DNA of 28,829 nt from a virus: IMG/VR virus record IMGVR_UViG_3300010885_028065, positions 1-28,829 of that record; one strand, 5' to 3'. Positions 18,146-25,833 of the stretch are shown one piece after another (position 1 is the stretch's first letter; the number at the start of each line of letters is the position of its first letter). Position numbers and translations under genes: made by a program. The notes below the pieces were generated by a model. The model was not told the origin of the DNA. It saw nothing but the letters and a program-made list of their open reading frames with translations, and did no database searches.

Positions 18146-18867
18146 AAATAATAAATTTTATAAGCAATAGATATTGGCTAAAGAGCGATAGTGAGTCAAG
18201 ACCGCAATCAATGACAAAGCTTATTCCAAACTGGTACAGACAGGCAGACAGATTTGCTAAAATGCCAAATGGGGAATATTGGGTTGGGCCAGATACTGGA
18301 AAAGTTCCTACATGGAAAGCATGCCCAGCATTATTGGATATAATGACAACGGGATACAGCCTTGTAACTCCATGCGATATAGAATTTTTTCTTAATGACT
18401 CTGGCAACATTGCTGCAAAAATACATGATCCACTTTACCAAGATTTTGTTACAAGAAGAGATCCTATGCCACAATTTGAGCACCCACATGGATATTATAA
18501 AAATCACTTTGCATGGTTTCCAGAGTGGGCTATAAAAGTTCCAAATGGCTACAGCGTACTCTATTCTTCACCATTTAATAGATACGATCTTCCATTCATA
18601 ACTGTTTCTGGAATGATAGATAATGATAAGGTTAATCTTCCTGGATCAATGCCGTTTTTTATTAAAGAGGGTTGGGCTGGGACACTCCCAGCTGGAACAC
18701 CATATGCTCAAATGATTCCATTTTTAAGAGAAAACTGGAAGTCTGAAACAATAATTCCAGCAATAGATCAAATTCTTATAAATAATGTTACAAATAGCAA
18801 AAAGTATCGCATTCCAAATGGCGGTATTTATAAAAATAAAGTTTGGACTAAAAGATCCTATGAATAA
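18142..18867 (+). CDS. DUF6065-related protein
   Basis: The protein (241 aa) begins MKIINFISNRYWLKSDSESR and has FAWFPEWAIKVPNGYSVLYS, SPFNRYDLPFITVSGMIDND and LPAGTPYAQMIPFLRENWK. AGTP-(x)2-(Q/T)-(M/I)-IP matches the C-terminal part of 17441-18145, so they are probably distant relatives. It lies between the second and third oxygenase genes; the next gene starts from its own -10 box. I infer a structural or substrate-binding role in the same process; catalysis is not visible. Confidence 0.62.
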   Translation: MKIINFISNRYWLKSDSESRPQSMTKLIPNWYRQADRFAKMPNGEYWVGPDTGKVPTWKACPALLDIMTTGYSLVTPCDIEFFLNDSGNIAAKIHDPLYQDFVTRRDPMPQFEHPHGYYKNHFAWFPEWAIKVPNGYSVLYSSPFNRYDLPFITVSGMIDNDKVNLPGSMPFFIKEGWAGTLPAGTPYAQMIPFLRENWKSETIIPAIDQILINNVTNSKKYRIPNGGIYKNKVWTKRSYE

Positions 18868-18874
18868 GAAGAAA

Positions 18875-18883
18875 TGATATAAT
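18875..18883 (+). promoter_or_regulatory. Extended -10 of a leaderless gene (18890)
   Basis: TGATATAAT ends 6 nt before ATG 18890, so a second transcript probably starts inside the oxygenase cluster. Confidence 0.6.
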
Positions 18884-18889
18884 AAAGAT

Positions 18890-19555
18890 ATGATAGAACA
18901 AATTCAAAATAAAAACATGGTTAAATATGAATCAATAACGCCATCAGGGTTTTTTGGGCTATCCCCAGACAATATTCAATCTAGAGAAAATTTTATGACT
19001 GAAGAAGAAAGAACTTTTTTATTAGATGCAGCAGAGTCTATTACTGAATGGGACAAAACAGAGACGCACTATAATGATGATGGAGTCATTATCTATGATT
19101 CTACATACTGGGATAATCGTGTTGCTTCAAGACCTATACTAGATGCTATTAATCCAAAAATATCTAATGTTATTGAAAAACTTGTAGCAAGATTAAAGGT
19201 TGAAGTTGATAATCACTTTAATGTAGATGCTATGCCAACAAGTCCAGCTATTGTTAGATGGATGCCAGGATATAGGCAGGAGCCACACGCAGACAAGCAG
19301 TTACAGAATGGTGAACCAAATGATTTCCCATGGTATGATCTGGCTGGTTTATTTTATTTAAATGATAACTATGAAGGTGGTGAGCTTTATTTTTTGCATC
19401 ATAATATTGAGTTTAAGCCAAAGCCAGGAGCAGCTTATTTTTTCCCAGGGGATATAGGTTATAGCCATGGGGTAAAAGAAATTACTAGTGGCATCAGATA
19501 TGTAATACCATTTTTTTGGACAATACAAAAGCATACAGGAAAGATAAAGCCATGA
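18890..19555 (+). CDS. 2OG-Fe(II) oxygenase 3
   Basis: The protein is 221 aa. Iron ligands are His 133 and Asp 135 (PHADK) and His 193 (SHGVKE), with Arg 203 (SGIRY) replacing the Lys of genes 1 and 2. YLNDNYEGGELYF and PKPGAAYFFPGD are conserved. It starts a leaderless transcript and overlaps the next gene by 4 nt (ATGA). The Arg suggests a different subfamily from the collagen-type enzymes with Lys. Confidence 0.83.
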   Translation: MIEQIQNKNMVKYESITPSGFFGLSPDNIQSRENFMTEEERTFLLDAAESITEWDKTETHYNDDGVIIYDSTYWDNRVASRPILDAINPKISNVIEKLVARLKVEVDNHFNVDAMPTSPAIVRWMPGYRQEPHADKQLQNGEPNDFPWYDLAGLFYLNDNYEGGELYFLHHNIEFKPKPGAAYFFPGDIGYSHGVKEITSGIRYVIPFFWTIQKHTGKIKP

Positions 19556-20391
19556 CAGTTGATTTTATAGAGATATATCCAAAAATACTTGTATACCCAA
19601 ACTCTTTTGAAAATCCACGTTTTTGGATAGATGATTTTCTAAAGCAAGATGAAAGCAAATTGGGTGATTGGGGTATGTATGGAAGAATATACAATACTTC
19701 AAATTTTTTTCCAACACATAATAATTTCCCTAACTATGATGAGTTTATAAAAAATTACATACACAATAGCCAGTATCCTGAGTTTGCAGAAGAATATGGA
19801 AAAATCTTTTATAAGAATACAGAGCATTGGTTAAGCATGTATCCAATGGAGTTAGAAAATTGGATTGGTTCACCACCATCAATTGGTGAGTATGTAGTTG
19901 ATAAAGATAAAGGGCATAGTAAAACATTTTCAATGGCATATCATTCTGATGAAACAAAAGGAGAAGACTCTTGGCCAGGTCATAAGTTTGAGATAACTTC
20001 TACGTTATACTTAAATGATGATTATGAACAAGGAGAAATTTGTTTTTTAATTAAAGAAGAAGATGGATCAGATGCAAGATTTTCTTATAAGCCAAAATCG
20101 GGAGATATGATGATTTTTCCATCACGATCTCCATATTTTCATGCAGTAAAAAGAGCTTTTAATGTAAATAGATATATAGTAAGATCTTTTTGGAAGTCAC
20201 AATACGCAGGCGATCAATCTTGGCACGATGGGGCTAAAGAGTATGGTTTAGAAAAATGGAATGAAATGAAACAAATTGAAATCCATGAATATAGACAAAA
20301 GAATATTCCAAATCCAGAAAACTATGCTGATACCTATAACAGAGATAATGAAAAACTTGGCTTAAATCTAGACGGAACAATTAAGCATTAG
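19552..20391 (+). CDS. 2OG-Fe(II) oxygenase 4 (longest member)
   Basis: I choose ATG 19552 (ATGA overlap with the previous stop, GGAAAG about 9 nt upstream), not the longer frame from 19516. The protein is 279 aa. His 131 and Asp 133 (HSD), His 197 (FHAVKR) and Arg 207 (NRYIVR) complete the site, with YLNDDYEQGEICF and PKSGDMMIFPS. It has an aromatic-rich N-terminal domain of about 120 residues and a charged C-terminal tail with NPENYADTYNRD. Substrate unknown. Confidence 0.82.
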   Translation: MTVDFIEIYPKILVYPNSFENPRFWIDDFLKQDESKLGDWGMYGRIYNTSNFFPTHNNFPNYDEFIKNYIHNSQYPEFAEEYGKIFYKNTEHWLSMYPMELENWIGSPPSIGEYVVDKDKGHSKTFSMAYHSDETKGEDSWPGHKFEITSTLYLNDDYEQGEICFLIKEEDGSDARFSYKPKSGDMMIFPSRSPYFHAVKRAFNVNRYIVRSFWKSQYAGDQSWHDGAKEYGLEKWNEMKQIEIHEYRQKNIPNPENYADTYNRDNEKLGLNLDGTIKH

Positions 20392-20398
20392 GAATAAA

Positions 20399-21145
20399 AT
20401 GAACCTGAATAATAAAAAAAGACTAACAAAAGATATTGTGATTTATGAAAACTTTATTGATGATGACACTTGTAAAAAAATGATAAAAGCATTAGATGAT
20501 CAAGAAAATAAAGGAAAGATGTCTTGGATGCCAATATCATTTTATGAGTCTTATTCTTCTGTTCTGCCACAAGACAATGATCAAGAAGTAATTGATGCAG
20601 GTCTTGAGCCAACAATATTTTCAGATATTGAGAAGGTAATGTATGAAGCAATTGCTTCAGTGCACGACTTAGATCCAAATACAATATGTAAAATTGGCTA
20701 CCATACTCAAAAATGGGAGCCTGGAGCATATGCAAGAATTCATTCTGATAATACTGATGAGCATGGGAATTCAGGAGCATTTACAAGAAGCAGGTATGCA
20801 GGTTTTCTATATTTAAATGATGAATTTGAAGGTGGACTTCTTAGGTTTCCAGACCAGAACATAGAGATTAAACCACAGGTTGGGATGCTTGCTGTTTTTG
20901 ACGGGGGATTCAATAATATGCATGAAGTGACAATGATTAACAATGGTGTAAGATATACCATTGGTTCTTTTTGGGATGACCGTGAAGAGGATGCATACCC
21001 ACAAGAACTAAGAGATACTTGGGCTGTAGAAATGAAAGAAACTAGAGCTAAGCAAGCAAGTGAAAAAGCACAATGGCAAGAACTTCTTAAAGAAGGCTAT
21101 AAAATAGATACTGATGGAAATAAATACAAGGTGGGAGATCTATAA
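20399..21145 (+). CDS. 2OG-Fe(II) oxygenase 5
   Basis: The protein is 248 aa. His 115 and Asp 117 (HSD), His 175 (MHEVTM) and Arg 185 (NGVRY) form the site, with YLNDEFEGGLLRF and PQVGMLAVFDGG. After the catalytic core an extra helical tail (about residues 190-248, rich in Glu, Lys and Ala) ends in KIDTDGNKYKVGDL, which may bind a partner. An AGGAATAAA ribosome site precedes the ATG. The stop abuts the next ATG. Confidence 0.83.
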   Translation: MNLNNKKRLTKDIVIYENFIDDDTCKKMIKALDDQENKGKMSWMPISFYESYSSVLPQDNDQEVIDAGLEPTIFSDIEKVMYEAIASVHDLDPNTICKIGYHTQKWEPGAYARIHSDNTDEHGNSGAFTRSRYAGFLYLNDEFEGGLLRFPDQNIEIKPQVGMLAVFDGGFNNMHEVTMINNGVRYTIGSFWDDREEDAYPQELRDTWAVEMKETRAKQASEKAQWQELLKEGYKIDTDGNKYKVGDL

Positions 21146-21808
21146 ATGGATGTTTTTTTAAAAAAAGAGTTTGATGACGCTGGATACCAGACTGAGGTTT
21201 TACATGAGCAAATTCTTGCTGTAAAAGATTTTTTAAAAGAAGAAGAGATAGAAACTTTATTAGAAATAATTTCAACAACCCCTAATGAAGAGTGGTCTAT
21301 AGAATACACAAAAAATCTTGCTAGATTTTGTATGGAAAAGTTTGGAAGAGATGACGTAGACAACCTAGTTGCTGAAGGTAAATTTGAAATAACTCATGGA
21401 TGGCACGATAAAAATTTAAGCATAACTAATTATCAAATAAGCAAAACACTTCAAGCTAGGGTCGGAAAATTAATTAAATTATCAGATCCTTCATTAGAAC
21501 TTACTGGATTTGGAACACTTCAAAGAATGCAGCCAGGAGTTCAATTAATATCACATACTGATCAGCATACAGATCCAGCAATTAAGTATGCAACGATATT
21601 GTATATTAATGATGACTATAAAGATGGAACATTGTTTTTTGAAAATAAAGAAAACTCAGACTTAAAGCCAGCTCCAGGAACCTTACTTATCTTTCCAGGT
21701 AATGCAGAGTATGAGCATGGAGTTAGACACGTTGGAGAAGGACCTATAAGATATGTCACTGTAGGCTTTGTAAGAGTGGTAGGTTTTTATGAAAACAATA
21801 AATACTAA
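21146..21808 (+). CDS. 2OG-Fe(II) oxygenase 6
   Basis: The protein is 220 aa. His 137 and Asp 139 (HTD), His 191 (EHGVRH) and Arg 202 (GPIRYV) are present; the distal His to Arg distance is 11 rather than 10 because of one inserted residue. YINDDYKDGTLFF replaces the usual YLNDDYEGGE. The start follows the previous stop at once, with GGGAGA upstream. The most divergent core of the seven. Confidence 0.8.
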   Translation: MDVFLKKEFDDAGYQTEVLHEQILAVKDFLKEEEIETLLEIISTTPNEEWSIEYTKNLARFCMEKFGRDDVDNLVAEGKFEITHGWHDKNLSITNYQISKTLQARVGKLIKLSDPSLELTGFGTLQRMQPGVQLISHTDQHTDPAIKYATILYINDDYKDGTLFFENKENSDLKPAPGTLLIFPGNAEYEHGVRHVGEGPIRYVTVGFVRVVGFYENNKY

Positions 21809-21817
21809 GGACTTAAA

Positions 21818-22504
21818 ATGAAAAAAGAAATATTACACGAAAAAGTTTACTACTACGAAGATGGTGTTAAAAACTTTGATCAGCTTATGAAGTCTATTGA
21901 AAAGGTTAATGAATTAAACAATAATGAGCCCTGGGAAAACTGGACAGCTTCTAATGACAAGAACTTTATTTATGGAGAAACTAAATCATTTGACAAGCAG
22001 CAAATTGAGCAGTTAGAAGAGCCTCATCGCTCTGAAATGTTGTTTATATTTAAAACCATTATGGAATCTTTCTATGATGTTTCTAAAGACTTTGCTACCT
22101 CTATTGGAGATAATGACGAGCCAAGACTATTTCCAGTTTTTAATATTAAAAAGTATAAATCTGGAATTGGAATGGGTGCACACTTTGATCAACTAGACGG
22201 AGATCAAACTTTAAGATACTCTTTGGTTATGTACCTAAACGATGACTTTGATGGTGGAGAAATATCATTCAAGCTTTCTGAATATAAAAACCTTGGTGAG
22301 TTTCCATCTCCAAACCTTGACTATGATATTGCTGTAGCAAATAATGAAATTGATTTTGGCTTAAAGCCTAAAGCAGGAAGCATTATCATATTCCCATCTA
22401 TGGCACCATATCATCACACTGCCCATATTGTAAAAACGGGATTTAAATATATGGTTCCGAGCCACTGGATTCATAATAATATGCCACTACAACAAGGCAT
22501 GTAA
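21818..22504 (+). CDS. 2OG-Fe(II) oxygenase 7 (long insert)
   Basis: The protein is 228 aa. His 122 and Asp 124 (HFD), His 200 (HHTAHI) and Lys 210 (TGFKY). YLNDDFDGGEISF is followed by about 25 extra residues (from LSEYKNLGEFPSPN) before PKAGSIIIFPS, so the two iron-binding parts lie 78 residues apart instead of 53-66. AAGGACTTAAA precedes ATG 21818. Lys again as in genes 1 and 2. Confidence 0.82.
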   Translation: MKKEILHEKVYYYEDGVKNFDQLMKSIEKVNELNNNEPWENWTASNDKNFIYGETKSFDKQQIEQLEEPHRSEMLFIFKTIMESFYDVSKDFATSIGDNDEPRLFPVFNIKKYKSGIGMGAHFDQLDGDQTLRYSLVMYLNDDFDGGEISFKLSEYKNLGEFPSPNLDYDIAVANNEIDFGLKPKAGSIIIFPSMAPYHHTAHIVKTGFKYMVPSHWIHNNMPLQQGM

Positions 22505-22509
22505 TATTA

Positions 22510-23175
22510 ATGAAAACAGCAATAGTTACTGGGGCTAGTAAAGGTGTTGGGCTAGCAACAGTCAAGCATCTATCTCAAAATGGGTATAAGGTAATTGCTG
22601 TTTCAAGAGATCTGTCCAAGGTTTCTGAGCTTGTATCCGATAATTTTGAGACGTACAGCCTAGACATAACAGACTCTAACGCAATAGAAGGTTTTTTTGA
22701 AAAATATAAAGATATTACCTTAGACCTTCTAGTCAATAATGCGGGTGGTGGATCTGGACCAACTCACATCATAAATGAAACCCCAGAAAACTTTAGAAAG
22801 GCTTATGACATAAATGTCACTGGCCCTATGTATTTGTCTCAGCTATTTGTTCCTTGTATGGAAAGATCAGAGTCTCCAACTATTATTTTTATAACTTCCT
22901 TTGGTGGAAAAGTACCATATCGTGGAGGTGGAAATTATACAAATGCTAAAAGAGGGCAGAGGGGTTTGATAGAAACAATGAGGCTAGAGTTCCCTCAATT
23001 TGGCATTAAGATTACAGAAATCTGTCCAGCAACTATTGACACTCAAAAAGAAAAAAAAGAAAATGCTTTAGCTGCAGAAGATTTAGCAGAGGCAATATAT
23101 TGGGTTGGCTCTTTGCCAAACCACGTCAATATAAATCAAATAGAAATGTGCCACATAAATAGTAGTAAGTTTTAG
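22510..23175 (+). CDS. Short-chain dehydrogenase/reductase (SDR)
   Basis: The protein is 221 aa: TGASKGVG (residues 7-14) is the cofactor-binding TGxxxGxG, followed by NNAG and a central ITSFGG...YTNAK with the catalytic Ser and YxxxK. The Arg in VSRDLS (after the second strand) would favour NADP(H). It lies 5 nt after the last oxygenase and probably on the same transcript. It could oxidise or reduce a product of the oxygenases or a sugar, but the substrate is not indicated. It ends just before a terminator. Confidence 0.85.
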   Translation: MKTAIVTGASKGVGLATVKHLSQNGYKVIAVSRDLSKVSELVSDNFETYSLDITDSNAIEGFFEKYKDITLDLLVNNAGGGSGPTHIINETPENFRKAYDINVTGPMYLSQLFVPCMERSESPTIIFITSFGGKVPYRGGGNYTNAKRGQRGLIETMRLEFPQFGIKITEICPATIDTQKEKKENALAAEDLAEAIYWVGSLPNHVNINQIEMCHINSSKF

Positions 23176-23238
23176 TTTGTACATATTATACAACAACTTT
23201 TAATTATACAAAGTACTAACTCTAAACTAAAGATTTAT

Positions 23239-23267
23239 ACACTCTTATTGAGCGTGTTTTTCTTTTT
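23239..23267 (+). terminator. Terminator after the oxygenase/SDR operon
   Basis: ACAC-TC pairs with GA-(GC)-GTGT around TTATT, with one small bulge, followed by TTTTTCTTTTT. It lies about 65 nt after the SDR stop. Confidence 0.52.
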
Positions 23268-23274
23268 AAACCTA

Positions 23275-23283
23275 TGATATACT
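23275..23283 (+). promoter_or_regulatory. Promoter of the ribonucleotide reductase gene
   Basis: TGATATACT is an extended -10 that would start the transcript near 23290, leaving a leader of about 55 nt with a GAAAGG ribosome site before ATG 23345. Confidence 0.55.
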
Positions 23284-23290
23284 TAACACT

Positions 23291-23309
23291 ACTTCAGAAA
23301 TCTTGAAGT
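23291..23309 (+). promoter_or_regulatory. Hairpin at the 5' end of the reductase mRNA
   Basis: ACTTCA (23291-23296) and TGAAGT (23304-23309) form a perfect 6-bp stem with a 7-nt loop at the predicted 5' end. The leader is too short for a cobalamin riboswitch. The hairpin may protect the mRNA or serve as an operator. Confidence 0.4.
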
Positions 23310-23344
23310 ACTCACTTAATTTTACTTTGAAAGGTATATAATAA

Positions 23345-24340
23345 ATGTCAGAAAGCGTATTCTCATTCCGTCTATCAGAGGACTTTGTAAATAAGTACTC
23401 TACTATCCCAGCACCGTTTGGATTCTCAGATGCTGGGTCTAATTCATTAGGAGAGATTACGTTTATTCGTACTTATTCTCGTGTTAAAGAAGATGGAACA
23501 AAGGAACGCTGGCATGAAGTATGTCGTCGTGTAATTGAGGGTATGTATTCAGTTCAAAAGAATCATGCAAAAGATAACCGTCTACCATGGAATGATAACA
23601 AGGCTCAGAAGTCTGCACAAGAAGCATTCCAGAGAATGTTTGAATTAAAGTGGACTCCCCCAGGTCGTGGCCTTTGGGCATTTGGAACTCCTATGACTAT
23701 GGAGAAGCGTAACTCAGCGTCCCTTCAAAATTGTGCAATGGTTTCAACTCGTGACATTGATCGTAATGATCCAGGAGCTCTTTTTGCTTGGGTAATGGAT
23801 GCTCTAATGCTTGGTATTGGAGTTGGGTTTGATACCCTTGGACAAGACAAGCAAATGTCTATTTATGCTCCCACTGAGCCAGCCTCAATTTATGAAATTC
23901 CAGACACTCGTGAAGGATGGGTTGAATCAGTTAGATTACTTATTAATTCATTTCTTCGTGCAAACCAGTCTATTCAAGAGTTTACCTATGACCTTATCCG
24001 TCCCCTAGGAGTTCCCATTAAAGGCTTTGGAGGCGTTGCTAGCGGTCCAGAACCACTTCTTGATCTCCATACACGCATTCGCAATGTAATCGGCTCTAGA
24101 GCAGGTGAAGCTCTTGATAGCCGTGCTATTGTAGATATTGTAAATCTTATTGGTACCTGTGTTGTTTCTGGAAACGTTCGTCGTTCTGCTACCCTTGCAC
24201 TTGGCACAGCAGAAGATGATGGCTTTATTAATCTTAAAAACCCAGAAGTATTTCCTGAAAGAAATTCATATGATCCAGAAAAACCAGGATGGGCATGGAT
24301 GTCAAATAATTCAATCTCAGCTGAGGTTGGAACAAAGTAA
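23345..24340 (+). CDS. nrdJ: Class II ribonucleotide reductase, N-terminal part (ends at in-frame TAA)
   Basis: This encodes residues 1-331 of a monomeric adenosylcobalamin-dependent reductase that converts ribonucleotides to deoxyribonucleotides. TPPGRGLW and Cys 130 (LQNCAMV), one partner of the redox pair, are in place. The frame stops at TAA codon 332 (24338-24340), after SNNSISAEVGTK, and continues in the same frame with EDYVDLIADNGEPGF. The join matches the family without any gap, so only one codon is wrong. Alone this part lacks the thiyl-radical Cys. Arg codons are mostly CGT, unlike the preceding operon. Confidence 0.85.
   Translation: MSESVFSFRLSEDFVNKYSTIPAPFGFSDAGSNSLGEITFIRTYSRVKEDGTKERWHEVCRRVIEGMYSVQKNHAKDNRLPWNDNKAQKSAQEAFQRMFELKWTPPGRGLWAFGTPMTMEKRNSASLQNCAMVSTRDIDRNDPGALFAWVMDALMLGIGVGFDTLGQDKQMSIYAPTEPASIYEIPDTREGWVESVRLLINSFLRANQSIQEFTYDLIRPLGVPIKGFGGVASGPEPLLDLHTRIRNVIGSRAGEALDSRAIVDIVNLIGTCVVSGNVRRSATLALGTAEDDGFINLKNPEVFPERNSYDPEKPGWAWMSNNSISAEVGTK
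24338..24340 (+). other. In-frame TAA inside the reductase gene
   Basis: Codon 332 reads TAA where related enzymes, as I recall them, have an aromatic residue (Tyr). A single base change from TAT or TAC would explain it. TAA is also the normal stop of many genes here, so general reassignment is not supported. Confidence 0.9.
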
Positions 24341-24391
24341 GAAGATTATGTAGATTTAATTGCAGATAATGGAGAACCAGGTTTTATCTGG

Positions 24392-25378
24392 TTGGATGTT
24401 GCTCGCAGTTATGGCCGTCTTGCCGATGCTCCAGACTATAAGGATGCTCGCATTATGGGCTTCAATCCTTGTGCGGAGCAGCCATTGGAGTCATACGAAC
24501 TTTGTACACTTGTAGAAGTGCACTTAAATCGTCATGAGTCCAAGGAGGACTTCCTGCGTACCCTTAAGTTTGCATACCTTTATGGAAAGACTGTAACACT
24601 TGTTCCGACACACTGGCCACAAACAAACGGAATCATGCAACGTAATCGCCGTATTGGAACATCTTTGACAGGTATTGCTTCATTTGCTGATGAGAATGGA
24701 CTACCAACAACTCGTGAGTGGATGGATGAAGGATATAATAAGATTCGTCATTATGATCACAAGTATTCAGAATGGCTATGTGTTCGTGAATCAGTTCGTG
24801 TAACAACTGTTAAGCCATCAGGATCTGTGTCACTTCTTTCTGGTGCTACCCCTGGAGTTCACTGGGGACCTGGCGGAGAGTTCTATCTTCGTGCTATTCG
24901 CTTTGGAAACACTGATCCAATGCTTCATTTGTTTAAAGCAGCGGGATATAAAATTGAAGCAGATCTAGTATCAGCAAATACACAGGTAGTTTATTTCCCA
25001 GTTGCATCTGGACATAGACGTGCTGAGAAGCAGGTAAGCTTATTTGAAAAGATTGGTTTGGCAGCAACTGCTCAGAAGTACTGGTCAGATAATGGTGTTT
25101 CTGTAACACTTTCATTTGATAAGGAAACTGAAAAGCAGTTTGTTGCTCCAGCACTTAATATGTATGAGGGCCAGCTTAAGGCAGTCTCGTTCCTTCCAAT
25201 GGGAAATAAGACATATCCTCAGCAACCATACAGCGAGATCACAAGAGAAGAATATAACGCATATGTTGGCAAGATTGGCAAGATTGACTGGTCTGCTATT
25301 TATGATGGTGTAGAAAATCTTGAGGCTGAAGGCGAAAGCTACTGCTCAACAGACGCTTGTGAGATTAAGCTGTATTAA
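24392..25378 (+). CDS. nrdJ: Class II ribonucleotide reductase, C-terminal part
   Basis: The frame is open from 24341, and the first ATG is at 24392 (MDVARSYGRLADAPDYKDAR) without a clear ribosome binding site. Counted from the full-length start, Cys 376 (NPCAEQPLE) is the thiyl-radical residue, Cys 387 (SYELC) its redox partner, and Cys 667/672 (CSTDAC) the C-terminal shuttle. The 11- and 5-residue spacings equal those of the Lactobacillus enzyme (C408/C419, C731/C736). No other damage is visible, so the lesion is recent, suppressed, or a sequencing error. Confidence 0.85.
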   Translation: MDVARSYGRLADAPDYKDARIMGFNPCAEQPLESYELCTLVEVHLNRHESKEDFLRTLKFAYLYGKTVTLVPTHWPQTNGIMQRNRRIGTSLTGIASFADENGLPTTREWMDEGYNKIRHYDHKYSEWLCVRESVRVTTVKPSGSVSLLSGATPGVHWGPGGEFYLRAIRFGNTDPMLHLFKAAGYKIEADLVSANTQVVYFPVASGHRRAEKQVSLFEKIGLAATAQKYWSDNGVSVTLSFDKETEKQFVAPALNMYEGQLKAVSFLPMGNKTYPQQPYSEITREEYNAYVGKIGKIDWSAIYDGVENLEAEGESYCSTDACEIKLY

Positions 25379-25409
25379 TGGTTAAGGGTAGTTCACTTTA
25401 ACATCATTA

Positions 25410-25418
25410 TGGTATACT
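25410..25418 (+). promoter_or_regulatory. Extended -10 of a leaderless gene (25426)
   Basis: TGGTATACT ends 7 nt before ATG 25426. The ATG at 25420 lies too close to the box to be in the transcript, which decides the start. Confidence 0.62.
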
Positions 25419-25425
25419 TATGGTT

Positions 25426-25833
25426 ATGAGTACAACAAACAATCCATTAATTAATCAAAAGACTGGCTTGCCTATTGTAGGTAATGTTAGAAAAAAGGTC
25501 ATTGAAAAGAACTATGACTGGGGCCTATATGTGTACAAGAAGTCCACTGGAAAATGGTTTACAGACGGCGACGGTAATGTTTTAAACATTGAATCAATGC
25601 GTGGTGATATTGCCAAGATTACAGAACTAAAGAGTGCAGCAAGACACTATGGAGATCCTGGAGATGGTGACGCAGTATTTGTTCCAGGACTAACCAGGAT
25701 TACTGAAGAAGAACACTCAGAGCAACTTGATCGTATGGTTAATGGTTTGATTCCATCAAGAAATGATTTAGGTGCATGGCATGCAGCACAACAGACTCTT
25801 AAGACTCACGGGAAAGAAGCATTTGATGAGTAA
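25426..25833 (+). CDS. Hypothetical head-module protein (135 aa)
   Basis: It begins MSTTNNPLINQKTGLPIVGN and has NYDWGLYVYKKSTGKWFTDG, a Trp/Tyr-rich beta region, then a helical end with HGKEAFDE. No family is recognised. It sits immediately upstream of the portal gene and overlaps it by 8 nt, which makes co-translation with the portal likely. Possibly a small head or packaging accessory protein. Confidence 0.62.
   Translation: MSTTNNPLINQKTGLPIVGNVRKKVIEKNYDWGLYVYKKSTGKWFTDGDGNVLNIESMRGDIAKITELKSAARHYGDPGDGDAVFVPGLTRITEEEHSEQLDRMVNGLIPSRNDLGAWHAAQQTLKTHGKEAFDE

Noticed and set aside
23176-23344. Cobalamin riboswitch before the B12-dependent reductase
   Set aside because: The leader from the -10 box is only about 55 nt, and no conserved B12-box sequence is seen.
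24338-24340. TAA reassigned to an amino acid in this genome
   Set aside because: Many other genes here end in TAA exactly where the protein should end, so global recoding is not supported.
23345-25378. Intein or intron in the reductase gene
   Set aside because: The protein on both sides of the TAA is continuous without extra residues, so nothing is inserted.
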